Assembly: GCA_942493125.1 (NCBI GenBank) | Contig: OW818667.1 | Span: forward strand, 3,593,621 to 3,657,620 | Reading direction: 5' to 3' | Source of the DNA: Fusibacter_C sp942493125 | GTDB lineage: Bacteria; Bacillota; Clostridia; Peptostreptococcales; Acidaminobacteraceae | Length of the DNA: 64,000 nucleotides | Shown here: one piece after another, positions 25,587-33,301 of the stretch | Position numbering within the stretch: the stretch's first letter is position 1 | Layout of the letters: every line of letters starts with the position of its first letter | Translations under genes and position numbers: made by a program | Notes under the pieces: generated by a model | The model's input: the letters and a program-made list of their open reading frames with translations, nothing else | Database searches by the model: none | Told to the model about the DNA's origin: nothing

Positions 25587-26477
25587 TTATTCTCCGATTA
25601 TTTGCTGTATCAATGCTTTCGTGGCCGCTTCATCATAGTAGAAATAACTGAGACCATCTTTGCCAGTTCCTGTGCCTGCCGTTGGTATCGTTTGAAGATT
25701 GACTGATTCCATATCGGTACCAATCATAGCTGTAGACAACATCAAAGCTTTTGATAGCGGCATATCCGTTTCAACATAAGAGAGTGCTCTAAAGGCGATA
25801 TAAGGCAGTTTGATCTGCATCGCTGATTTGGCGGCGCTTTTGATAAACTCTTGTTGTCTTTCCATACGTTTTATGTCGCCACCGCTCTTAGAACCGTCGT
25901 TGTTCTTTCTAAAACGCAAATAAGCCATGGCTTGATCGCCATCAATTTTTTGAAGACCTGGTTGGAAATCGATGTGTAGTGGGGGAATTGAGTAAGGATC
26001 ATCGTACTTCATTCTAAAAGGAACGTCCACTTCAACGCCACCGATAAGGTCGACTATTTCTTTAACTGCTTTATAATTCACCGTTACATAGTAATCAATT
26101 TCTACTCCGAGAATATTTGAAATCGAACGTCTGACGCCTTCAGCACCACCAATCTCTTTAAAGCCGTATACCGCATTGAGTTTGGCTTGACCTGAACCGG
26201 TTCTACCTTCTGTTGGGTAATAAGTATCTCTTGGTATAGAGATCGCATCTACTTTATTGGTACTCGTATCAATAGACATAAAGATCATCGTGTCGGTACG
26301 CGTGCCTTCAACACCCATAACGACGACATTGACGCGCTCTTTTGTAAAATAGCCGACTGCAAAAAATGCAATAATACCTAATAATAATATAATTAATAAG
26401 AATTTAAAAGTGCCTTGTAGCTTCGATTTCTTAAGTGGTATATCATGTTCATCGTGTTCCATGTTTTCCTGTGTCAT
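25587..26477 (-). CDS. LytR-CpsA-Psr (LCP) family protein
   Basis: 296 residues. One N-terminal membrane helix (about 23-43) and an extracytoplasmic LCP domain: MGVEGTRTDTMIFMSID (about 53-69), SIPRDTYYP (catalytic Arg), RRSISNILGVEIDYYVTVNY, LIGGVEVDVP, and QAMAYLRFRK(N)DGS. LCP enzymes transfer wall teichoic acid or capsule polymers from lipid carrier to peptidoglycan. GGAAGG precedes the start. Divergent from the YitT gene across 213 bp. Confidence 0.92.
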   Translation of the reverse strand: MTQENMEHDEHDIPLKKSKLQGTFKFLLIILLLGIIAFFAVGYFTKERVNVVVMGVEGTRTDTMIFMSIDTSTNKVDAISIPRDTYYPTEGRTGSGQAKLNAVYGFKEIGGAEGVRRSISNILGVEIDYYVTVNYKAVKEIVDLIGGVEVDVPFRMKYDDPYSIPPLHIDFQPGLQKIDGDQAMAYLRFRKNNDGSKSGGDIKRMERQQEFIKSAAKSAMQIKLPYIAFRALSYVETDMPLSKALMLSTAMIGTDMESVNLQTIPTAGTGTGKDGLSYFYYDEAATKALIQQIIGE

Positions 26478-26690
26478 ATTAACCTTCCATCATTTCTATC
26501 ATCTGATTTAATTTACCATACTTTGTAATTATAAAACCTTATATAAACAAGTCAAGGGCAATCATCGAATTGTAATCTAAATAGACCTTTTAAGACGAAA
26601 GTTTAACAAATTATTCACATAATTGACAGATTGTAAGGCCTAATATTGACTTTATATGTTATAATGTTTTTCTGAAAGCGAGGTATTTTC

Positions 26691-27578
26691 ATGCGGAAGA
26701 GAGATCAAGACAAACGGTTTATCGATATGGTTTATGTCATCATGGGTTCAATTATTTTGGCGATAGCCATCACATCCATTTTAAAACCCAATGGTATTAT
26801 CACTGGCGGCATTACGGGATTTTCTCTCGTGCTTGAAAAAATCTTCGGGCTAAGCTACACCGTTTTCTATTATATATTATCACTTGCAGTCTTGATTGCG
26901 ACGCGGTTTACTTTAGGTGGGAAAGAAGCAGGAAAGATTATCGTCTTTTCAATTTTCTTCCCATTGGTCCTTATCGTTTTCAACGGCATGGAATTTAATA
27001 TCATGCAAAACGATTTGTTTCTCGCCTCGGTCTATTATGGTATTATGGCGGGAGGCGGTACTGGCCTAATTCTAAAGGGTGGCTTTTCATCGGGTGGTAC
27101 AGATACGATCGCAAAGATCATAAGCCGTAAAGTTTTCCGATTTATGAGTTTGTCGACAATAATAGCAGCGCTTGATATGAGCGTCATCCTATTTGCGGCA
27201 TTTGTCTTTGACACGCGCATCGCATTATACGCTCTTTTGACGCAGCTTGTAGCAATGAAAGCAGTCGAAGTGGTGTTGTATGGTTTTTCATCGAAGATGG
27301 TTAAGCTTGAGATTATCAGCGAAAAAGAGGCGGAGATTGAAGCCTATATCCTAAACTTCATAAACAGAGGCATATCAAAGTACAATATTGTAGGTGGTTA
27401 CACTAATCTGGATCGAACAAAACTCATCACCATCTGTTCACAACGAGAGTCCATCTTGATTCGAGATAAGATTTCTGATGTGGATTCAAAGGCATTTATT
27501 ACGGTTCTACCTGTAAATACGGTATGGGGTGAAGGCGTTGGCTTCGATAGCCTGACACCAGAGGACAAAGCAAAGTAG
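26691..27578 (+). CDS. YitT family membrane protein
   Basis: 295 residues with five or six membrane helices in the first 200 residues (DUF161/YitT_membrane: GSIILAIAITSILKPNGI, GGITGFSLVLEK, GLILKGGFSSGGTDTIA) and a C-terminal cytoplasmic DUF2179 domain (about 210-290, with RGISKYNIVGGYTN). Role unproven; sometimes called a transporter. AAGCGAGG precedes the start; TGTTATAAT (about 26658) is a likely extended -10. Single gene. Confidence 0.88.
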   Translation: MRKRDQDKRFIDMVYVIMGSIILAIAITSILKPNGIITGGITGFSLVLEKIFGLSYTVFYYILSLAVLIATRFTLGGKEAGKIIVFSIFFPLVLIVFNGMEFNIMQNDLFLASVYYGIMAGGGTGLILKGGFSSGGTDTIAKIISRKVFRFMSLSTIIAALDMSVILFAAFVFDTRIALYALLTQLVAMKAVEVVLYGFSSKMVKLEIISEKEAEIEAYILNFINRGISKYNIVGGYTNLDRTKLITICSQRESILIRDKISDVDSKAFITVLPVNTVWGEGVGFDSLTPEDKAK

Positions 27579-27636
27579 AAAGAAGATATAGTTCAAATCG
27601 CATAATATTGGAATGATACAATTTCTAAAATCAGAA

Positions 27637-27676
27637 AAGGTGACACTAACGTCGAGTTAATGTCACCTTTATTTTA
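27637..27676. terminator. bidirectional terminator, YitT gene / small minus-strand gene
   Basis: Stem AAGGTGACA / TGTCACCTT (27638-27646 and 27661-27669), extended inward by TAAC/GTTA with one mismatch, then TTATTTTAT. A run of A on the other side allows use from both strands. Confidence 0.8.
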
Positions 27677-27706
27677 TTCAATTATCTATTCAATTTATTG
27701 ATGTGA

Positions 27707-28015
27707 TTAATGTGCATTTACTTTATCAAAATATTCTTTCAAAATATCAAAATTGTCCGGAAACAAGAATTCGATTTGCTTTTCCTCATTGCGTTCATTT
27801 GCGAACACGACGCGAACGTTATCTTGTATCACCTCTTTCGATTTAAAATGGAAACCATCGTTTCTGAATTTTGCGATTTTTTCTTTTGCAGATGCCAACT
27901 CATGTTCACGTTCTTTTTTTTCAGCCAGGAAATTGTCACGTGATCCGCTTCTTATCGTTGCTCTACTCTTGTCGTGCACGACATTGCGTTTTGCATTCGT
28001 ACCTCTATAAGGCAT
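27707..28015 (-). CDS. small hypothetical protein, charged
   Basis: 102 residues, strongly charged (KKEREHELASAKEKIAKFRNDG in the middle predicts a helix), no signal peptide or membrane segment, family not recognised. GAAGGAGTGTG lies 9-12 bp before the ATG, and a terminator follows, which supports a real gene over the overlapping plus-strand frames. It lies 69 bp downstream of the lysozyme-like gene on the same strand, with a perfect palindrome between them. Confidence 0.55.
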   Translation of the reverse strand: MPYRGTNAKRNVVHDKSRATIRSGSRDNFLAEKKEREHELASAKEKIAKFRNDGFHFKSKEVIQDNVRVVFANERNEEKQIEFLFPDNFDILKEYFDKVNAH

Positions 28016-28058
28016 TTACATCACACTCCTTCATTTATAAGCGTGTTATGTTCATACC

Positions 28059-28090
28059 CAATAATAGGTCAATTACGCGACCTATTATTG
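28059..28090. repeat. perfect 12-bp inverted repeat without T-run
   Basis: CAATAATAGGTC / GACCTATTATTG (28059-28070, 28079-28090), 8-nt loop, overlapping the stop codon of the lysozyme-like gene. Neither side is followed by a run of T, so it is either a weak terminator or an RNA-stability hairpin at the 3' end. Confidence 0.6.
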
Positions 28091-29320
28091 TATACTTGAT
28101 GTGCGTCCAATAGAGACGAGGTGAGCATATATCAGTCTGACACCAGTGTGCCAGTTTGTGTCTTCAGCATACGTCATATTGAGCCATTTGAACGCAGAGG
28201 CAGAAAATGGCGCTTTATTGAGTCTGTTTTTTATCGTGTTGATGGCGATTTGCGTGCTATCTCTTAGGGTCGTATTGTATTCCATCCAGCTGTGATAGAC
28301 ATTATAGGGATTGTTCAGTATTTTAGCGCTGTAGGTAGAATTATCCTGAACAAAAGCTTGTTCCTGTCCGATGATAGCAAAGAGTAGGAGCGGATCAATG
28401 TCATTGAGAAAAGCTTCGTGTATAATCTGGTTAAATTGTTCCGATGAGCCGATTAAGCCATTTCTGGTGTTTAAAATGTAGTGCTTTACCGCATAATAGT
28501 CGAAACTTTCAAATCTAAAGGCATCGGTTTTCCGCATCAAGCCAAAATCAAAGCGCTTTTTCTCAAGTGTTAAATTGACTTGCTCACCAGATTTATAACC
28601 ATCAACGCGGGCGATAAGGTGAATGCCGCCTACGACGGATAGGTTGTAATAATCTTTTGAGCCGAATACGTTTGTTAAGGTTATATTCTGAACAGGACTT
28701 GCTTGAAAAGCACTCTTTAAAAAGAAGTAGGTAGGTGTCGCAAATATGAGAAGCATTAGTACAATAGCAAAGATGCCGACAGAATAACGCATCTTTTTTT
28801 TCTCATATCTTTCCGAATCATCGAAGTAAAAGGGATGGTTGATATCTTGGTCAGCATCGTCGATGTCTTTCTGAGAGTCATAAGGTGTGCGCTCGTCTGT
28901 GTTTAGCGGGTGAGCAACTGTTTCCAGTTGCATGCGTTTTATGGCAACATAATCTTCCACCGTCCACCTTGGCACGGACAACTGTGCGGACTCAGACAGC
29001 CAGCTCTCAGCCAGATCGGTTTTGATGGCATCATCAAGCTCCAGGTCTAAGATGGCGTCAAATATATGGAGTCTTGTGATCGAATAGCTGTGCTTCGCAA
29101 GGGTTTGTGATAAGATAGTCAGCTTAAGTGTTTCTTTGTGGGCATCATCGATGCCATCAAGATGTTTGTTGAGATGATTATGTATGGCCATGGACAGAAT
29201 CTCGGCGCGTTCAGTAGACGTCATATGTCCATAACGCCTTGCAATGGTATCCTTTATATGCGTTAAGTCGCTTAAAGACAATATAATATACGACTTTAAT
29301 GTATTCAATAATTGCGTCAT
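28085..29320 (-). CDS. membrane protein with C-terminal lysozyme/transglycosylase-like domain
   Basis: 411 residues. Residues 1-170 are cytoplasmic, helical and unrecognised; one membrane helix at about 178-200; then an exported part of about 210 residues. Its end contains INDIDPLLLFAIIGQEQAFV-type sequence (glutamate in AIIGQEQ), resembling the catalytic helix of SLT/goose-lysozyme-like transglycosylases (AIIxQES), and NNPYNVYHSW. So a membrane-bound peptidoglycan-cleaving or binding protein is plausible but not certain. Start at 29320 after GAGGTAAGTGATT; an in-frame GTG at 29326 is too close to the ribosome site. The large cytoplasmic N-terminus is unusual for such enzymes. Confidence 0.65.
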   Translation of the reverse strand: MTQLLNTLKSYIILSLSDLTHIKDTIARRYGHMTSTERAEILSMAIHNHLNKHLDGIDDAHKETLKLTILSQTLAKHSYSITRLHIFDAILDLELDDAIKTDLAESWLSESAQLSVPRWTVEDYVAIKRMQLETVAHPLNTDERTPYDSQKDIDDADQDINHPFYFDDSERYEKKKMRYSVGIFAIVLMLLIFATPTYFFLKSAFQASPVQNITLTNVFGSKDYYNLSVVGGIHLIARVDGYKSGEQVNLTLEKKRFDFGLMRKTDAFRFESFDYYAVKHYILNTRNGLIGSSEQFNQIIHEAFLNDIDPLLLFAIIGQEQAFVQDNSTYSAKILNNPYNVYHSWMEYNTTLRDSTQIAINTIKNRLNKAPFSASAFKWLNMTYAEDTNWHTGVRLIYAHLVSIGRTSSIQ

Positions 29321-29453
29321 AATCACTTACCTCGAATAATATTGAAACTCAACTCTATAGTATCATAATCAAGTTGTTTGCGTGTACAGAAATTGTTCTG
29401 TGTAACGCATGCAAATATCTGAATAAAATTTTTATTTTTTTTATAAAAAGGGG

Positions 29454-29482
29454 TTTACAAAATAAAAAAGAAGTGGTATATT
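29454..29482 (+). promoter_or_regulatory. promoter of the putative small RNA
   Basis: TTTACA (29454-29459), exactly 17 bp, TATATT (29477-29482). Predicted start of transcription about 29488-29490. No open reading frame of useful size follows for 200 bp. Confidence 0.8.
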
Positions 29483-29488
29483 AAGTAC

Positions 29489-29640
29489 ATGAAATTGATA
29501 TTCATTATCAATTAAAACTCCTTATACTCGTAACACCTTAACTCCTTATTACCCTTAAAAGTAGTAGGTACCCCAAAACGTAAACTTTATTGAATACCTC
29601 TAGAAAATGGATGCATCGCCAGCGTCCATTTTTTCTTTTT
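29489..29640 (+). ncRNA. putative Fur-regulated small RNA
   Basis: About 150 nt between a good promoter with Fur box and an intrinsic terminator. The body is poor in G and holds C-rich, apparently unpaired stretches: ACTCCTTAT twice (29517-29525, 29541-29549), ACACCTTA, TTACCCTT and ACCCC. CTCCTT is complementary to Shine-Dalgarno sequences, the way C-rich loops of FsrA-type iron-sparing RNAs work. Terminator: AAAATGGATGC / GCGTCCATTTT (29604-29614, 29622-29632, one G-U pair), 7-nt loop, then TTCTTTTTT. The only frame from the start is an 8-codon one (MKLIFIIN) without ribosome site. Alternatively it could be a long leader of the desulfurase gene ending in an attenuator. Confidence 0.65.
29494..29512 (+). 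promoter_or_regulatory. Fur box
   Basis: TGATATTCATTATCA (29496-29510) matches the 7-1-7 Fur consensus TGATAATnATTATCA at 13 of 14 fixed positions; the flanks extend the symmetry to ATTGATA-TTCAT-TATCAAT. It covers about +5 to +23 of the preceding promoter, a position that would give iron-dependent repression. Confidence 0.8.
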
Positions 29641-29664
29641 TGAAACAGTATTTTTTCTGATATA

Positions 29665-29673
29665 TGTTATAAT
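29665..29673 (+). promoter_or_regulatory. extended -10 promoter of the desulfurase operon
   Basis: TGTTATAAT, an extended -10, about 60 bp before the desulfurase start. It lies beyond the small RNA terminator, so the operon can be expressed independently of the Fur-box promoter. Confidence 0.55.
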
Positions 29674-29734
29674 AGAAAAAGAATTTTCAACCCATATGCT
29701 ACGCATTTGCATTGATACAATAAAAGGATTAACA

Positions 29735-30850
29735 ATGGACAGACAAAATCAGAAAGTGTACCTGGACTATGCCGCGACCACACCGGTCAAACCCGAAGTC
29801 GTAGCTGCAATGATGCCGTATTTTAGGCCAATCGAGGACGCATCCGAACTGCTTAGAAACGCCAGCAGAACTTTTGAAAAGCTGATTGGCGCAGAACCAG
29901 GAACGGTGCGGTTCAATAGCGGAGGCAGTTATGGCAACAATGAAATCATTAAGAGCTTCGCACATTCGAACCTAAAAAAGGGCAAGCACCTCATCACAAG
30001 TCAAATTGAACATCCCTCTGTATATAAGGTGTTTGAACAACATGCTGCAGAAGGATTCGATGTCACTTATATAAAGGTCGATAGTCAAGGAATCATAGAT
30101 TTAGAGCAGTTAAAAGCCGATTTGCGAGAGGATACGGCACTCGTAAGTATTATGCTCATGAACAACGAGCTCGGTAGCAGGCAACCGGTTGAAGCCATCG
30201 GAGCGCTTTGCCGTGAAGAGGATATCCTATTTCACATTGATGCCGTTCAAGCGCTTGGAAATGAGCGTATCAATGTTCATGAGATTGGATGTGATGCCAT
30301 GAGCTTTTCAGCACATAAAGTTTATGCGCCCAAAGGTTGCGGCGCAATTTATGTGAAAGATGGTTTGCCGATCGATCAGCTGGTTTCTCAGTGTGATATA
30401 AAAGGCGAAAGCTTTGACAGCAATATACCCTATATCGTTGGTTTTATGAAAGGGCTTGAACTTGCTTATGCATCTTTAGACACGCGAAATACACAAAAAC
30501 GCATGTTGCGAAACAAACTAATCATTGGTCTTGAAGAACTGGCCATAGGCATAAAATGCAATGGAGATAGGAACAGTATGTCTAACCATCACCCCGGGAT
30601 TGCCAATTTTTACTACCCGATGATGGATGGTGACAGCCTCGTCATCAATTACGATTTTGCTGGATTTGCGATATCAAGCGGTTCCGCTTGCAGCTCTGGC
30701 GCATTAAGTGCCTCTCACGTTCTTAAAGCAATCGGATTAACTGAAAATGAAGCGAAAAAATGTGTAAGAGTATCGATAGGCGATTTCACGACTGAAGCGG
30801 ATATTGATGGATTTATAAGCGCGACTGCGCGTATTTTGAAAGGAAAGTAA
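29735..30850 (+). CDS. cysteine desulfurase (NifS/IscS-like)
   Basis: PLP enzyme (371 residues) that moves sulfur from cysteine to a carrier cysteine. Seen: YLDYAATTPVKPE at the start, HIDAVQALG, PLP lysine in SFSAHKVYAPKGCGA (about 197), and the active cysteine in ISSGSACSSGALSASHVL (about 316-333). Its partner directly downstream is mnmA, so the sulfur is most likely for 2-thiouridine in tRNA, though Fe-S assembly cannot be excluded as no iscU is here. Start 29735 after AAAAGGA; the ATG at 29696 has no ribosome site. It ends 1 bp before mnmA. Confidence 0.93.
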   Translation: MDRQNQKVYLDYAATTPVKPEVVAAMMPYFRPIEDASELLRNASRTFEKLIGAEPGTVRFNSGGSYGNNEIIKSFAHSNLKKGKHLITSQIEHPSVYKVFEQHAAEGFDVTYIKVDSQGIIDLEQLKADLREDTALVSIMLMNNELGSRQPVEAIGALCREEDILFHIDAVQALGNERINVHEIGCDAMSFSAHKVYAPKGCGAIYVKDGLPIDQLVSQCDIKGESFDSNIPYIVGFMKGLELAYASLDTRNTQKRMLRNKLIIGLEELAIGIKCNGDRNSMSNHHPGIANFYYPMMDGDSLVINYDFAGFAISSGSACSSGALSASHVLKAIGLTENEAKKCVRVSIGDFTTEADIDGFISATARILKGK

Positions 30851-30851
30851 C

Positions 30852-31946
30852 ATGTTGGATAAAAATAAAGTCATCGTTGGTATGAGTGGCGGCGTGGATA
30901 GCACGGTTGCAGCATACCAACTCAAAGAAATGGGATATGACGTCATAGGCGTCAATATGAGACTCTGGCAAGACGATTTTTTAGAAGAAGCGCATTTTAT
31001 GACCGATGGTGGCTGTTGTAGCCTCTCATCAGTAGAAGATGCTAGACGTGTATGTGAGCAGATTGGCATTCCTTTTTATGCGCTTGATTTCAAAGGCGTT
31101 TTTAAAGAGACAGTCGTCGATTATTTTATAGACGCCTACAAAAATGGCGAAACGCCAAACCCGTGTATCGCTTGCAACAAACACGTCAAATTCGAAGCGC
31201 TTTTAGAAAAAGCACATCAACTTGGCGCTTATTATGTGGCAACGGGCCATTATGCAAAAATATATCTTGATGAAGAATCAAGACGCTATGTTGTCGAGAA
31301 AGCGGACGCTATTGAAAAAGATCAGACGTACGCACTGTATAACTTGACGCAAGATCAGCTACAGCACATCTTGATGCCACTCTCTTCTTTTAAATCTAAA
31401 GAAGAAGTACGCGCAATTGCCGCTCAGTTTGATGTTCAGATGTCTCAAAAATCAGACAGTCAAGAAATCTGTTTTGTACCGGATCAAGACTATGTCGGCT
31501 TCTTGAAACGCAATGGTGATTTTGAAATAACCCCAGGTGACTTTTATGACACGGATGGCAATAAACTTGGCAAGCATCAGGGCATCGTGAACTATACTAT
31601 CGGCCAACGCAAAGGTCTTGGTTTGACGTTTGGCAAGCCAATGTATGTTGTAGATATCGATCCAGATTTTAACCGTGTCGTTTTAGGTGACAACGAATCC
31701 GTCTTCAAAAAAGAACTTTGGGCAAAAGATATCAACTTCATTTTGATGGCAGGCATCGATCAGCCGTATAGATGTGAGGCGAAAATCAGATATGGCACAA
31801 AAACGGCCCCTTGTACGATAGAATATGTAGATGGCCTCGTTCGTGTCGTCTTTGATGCGCCACAGCGTGCGGTAACACCTGGACAAGCGGTTGTATTCTA
31901 TAAAGATCAATTTCTGGTAGGCGGCGGCACAATCATCAGAAAATAA
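30852..31946 (+). CDS. mnmA: tRNA-specific 2-thiouridylase
   Basis: Makes 2-thiouridine at the wobble position of tRNA Lys, Glu and Gln. 364 residues. PP-loop MSGGVDST (11-18) binds ATP; catalytic C105 in NPCIACN and persulfide cysteine C207 in SQEICFVP; YATGHYAK, KDQTYAL, and GQRKGLGL (251-258) are family landmarks. It starts 1 bp after the desulfurase stop with the ribosome site GAAAGG inside that gene, so the sulfur donor and acceptor are made together. Confidence 0.97.
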   Translation: MLDKNKVIVGMSGGVDSTVAAYQLKEMGYDVIGVNMRLWQDDFLEEAHFMTDGGCCSLSSVEDARRVCEQIGIPFYALDFKGVFKETVVDYFIDAYKNGETPNPCIACNKHVKFEALLEKAHQLGAYYVATGHYAKIYLDEESRRYVVEKADAIEKDQTYALYNLTQDQLQHILMPLSSFKSKEEVRAIAAQFDVQMSQKSDSQEICFVPDQDYVGFLKRNGDFEITPGDFYDTDGNKLGKHQGIVNYTIGQRKGLGLTFGKPMYVVDIDPDFNRVVLGDNESVFKKELWAKDINFILMAGIDQPYRCEAKIRYGTKTAPCTIEYVDGLVRVVFDAPQRAVTPGQAVVFYKDQFLVGGGTIIRK

Positions 31947-31955
31947 GGAGCGGCT

Positions 31956-32651
31956 ATGACGGTTTCATACACGTGTACCAATAAAGACAATTACATTGAT
32001 AGAGGGGTAAATAAGAACATGGCGATAGTTATAGATGGCATCATTGGGGCCGGTAAAAGCACCGTAGGAAAATTTTTAAGCGAATCGCTACATGTCCCTT
32101 TGTTTGAAGAACTTAAGGACGATGGCAAAGACTCGCTTGCGCAACGTATGCTCGATCTTTTTTATGCGGATCAGACGCGTTGGAGCGCTATCATACAGGT
32201 CATGTTTCTCAACGATCGATTTAAGGACATAAAACGCATCGAAGCAGAAGGGGACCATGCTATTTTAGATCGCTCTATATACGGTGATGAAATCTTTGCA
32301 AAAACGATTCATGAACGCGGGCAAATGACTAAGGACGAATTCCACATCTATAGAGATCTACTTCATAATATGCTCCAACATATCAACCCACCGCAAGTGC
32401 TCGTCTACATCGACGTCACAGTAGATACCGCCATGGAACGCATCAATACGCGTGGTCGGTCAACTGAAGGTGATTTGATCCCTAGAGATTATATGGAAGA
32501 CCTCAGACGCAATTATGAAATTTGGTTCGAAACCTTCGATCTATGTCCTAAAGTGCGCATCGACCTAAACGATTCGGCACTTGATGAAGCAGGCAATGTG
32601 AAAGAGTCCGTTAAACAGCAGATCTTAAACGCCGTGAAGGCACACATATAG
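31956..32651 (+). CDS. deoxynucleoside kinase
   Basis: Deoxyadenosine/deoxyguanosine kinase-like enzyme for nucleoside salvage: P-loop GIIGAGKST, ILDRSIYGDEIFA (the DRS/ERS substrate loop), YIDVTVDTAMERINTRGRSTE (lid). 231 residues from the first ATG, which has AAGGAG 6 bp upstream. A second start at 32019 (MAIVIDG, 210 residues) gives the usual N-terminus of the family but a weaker GAGGGG at 12 bp, so the true start is open. It follows mnmA by 9 bp and is closed by a UUCG-loop terminator. Confidence 0.88.
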   Translation: MTVSYTCTNKDNYIDRGVNKNMAIVIDGIIGAGKSTVGKFLSESLHVPLFEELKDDGKDSLAQRMLDLFYADQTRWSAIIQVMFLNDRFKDIKRIEAEGDHAILDRSIYGDEIFAKTIHERGQMTKDEFHIYRDLLHNMLQHINPPQVLVYIDVTVDTAMERINTRGRSTEGDLIPRDYMEDLRRNYEIWFETFDLCPKVRIDLNDSALDEAGNVKESVKQQILNAVKAHI

Positions 32652-32660
32652 AAATTGTTG

Positions 32661-32686
32661 AAAAAGCGCTTCGGCGCTTTTTTTTT
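32661..32686 (+). terminator. intrinsic terminator with UUCG tetraloop
   Basis: AAAAAGCGC-TTCG-GCGCTTTTT followed by more T (to 32686). Ends the desulfurase-mnmA-kinase operon. Strong. Confidence 0.95.
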
Positions 32687-32859
32687 ATGCGTTCATTGTT
32701 GTCATGAGAAAATATACTTTTTTGACTCATTTAATGATCGCTTAAGGGTCATTTAATAAATAAGATAGTAAATAAGCGTATAATTCTATGTAAGTGAAGT
32801 ACATAATACTAAAAAAGTGAATAATTGTCTAGAAGGCTTCAATATTGAGGAGGCAAACT

Positions 32860-33216
32860 GTGAAAAAGCGAACGAAAAAAATTATTGGAATCATCTTTTT
32901 TGTATTGGTCGAACTTTTTTTCTTCACAAGAACGGAACCATCAGGTTATGAAATGTTCTTTATGGTATGGGGTTTCATCGCGATTGCTTTACTTCTAAAT
33001 AATATTTTCATTCGTGCAGAACACGCACCCATGATCGGGCTTGGTGGCAACGACAGCACAAAAGCTGCCTATCTAGCTGGCGCATTGATGGAAAGTGGGC
33101 AAGCTAGTACAAAGAAAATGAGACGCAGTGGCGGTCTGCTTTCCGCGGACAATCTAGTCTACTTATTTTTACTACTAATCAATGTCATAGGTTACATAGT
33201 TTTTATGCCTAAATAA
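32860..33216 (+). CDS. small membrane protein, unknown
   Basis: 118 residues. GTG start at 32860, 6 bp after GAGGAGG; the TTG at 32845 is upstream of that site. Three hydrophobic segments (about 7-22, 32-48, 97-114) around a polar loop containing GLGGNDSTKAAYLAGALMESGQ, which is well structured but not recognised. Upstream is a 208-bp gap holding the kinase terminator and a TATAAT at about 32779. Monocistronic. Confidence 0.6.
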   Translation: MKKRTKKIIGIIFFVLVELFFFTRTEPSGYEMFFMVWGFIAIALLLNNIFIRAEHAPMIGLGGNDSTKAAYLAGALMESGQASTKKMRRSGGLLSADNLVYLFLLLINVIGYIVFMPK

Positions 33217-33256
33217 CACCGAATGCATATCGGACGTAAATTTTGAAATTGAAATA

Positions 33257-33290
33257 AAAAACCCCACGAACGCTGATCGTGGGGTTTGCA
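33257..33290. terminator. bidirectional terminator, membrane protein / M23 peptidase
   Basis: Perfect stem AAACCCCACGA / TCGTGGGGTTT (33259-33269, 33277-33287) with a 7-nt loop, A-run on the left. Suits both converging genes, best for the minus-strand one. Confidence 0.9.
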
Positions 33291-33301
33291 TTTTACGAAT
33301 G

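Noticed and set aside
27595..27624. AAATCGCATAAT...ATACAATTT as a further copy of the palindromic repeat
   Set aside because: Only short, imperfect similarity to the ends; could be chance in AT-rich sequence.
27710..28113. Three overlapping plus-strand frames
   Set aside because: The minus-strand frame 27707-28015 has a good ribosome site and a terminator; the plus frames have neither.
29380..29408. Hairpin GCGTGTACAGAA / TTCTGTGTAACGC upstream of the small RNA promoter
   Set aside because: Imperfect stem, no T-run and no clear promoter relation; may be chance.
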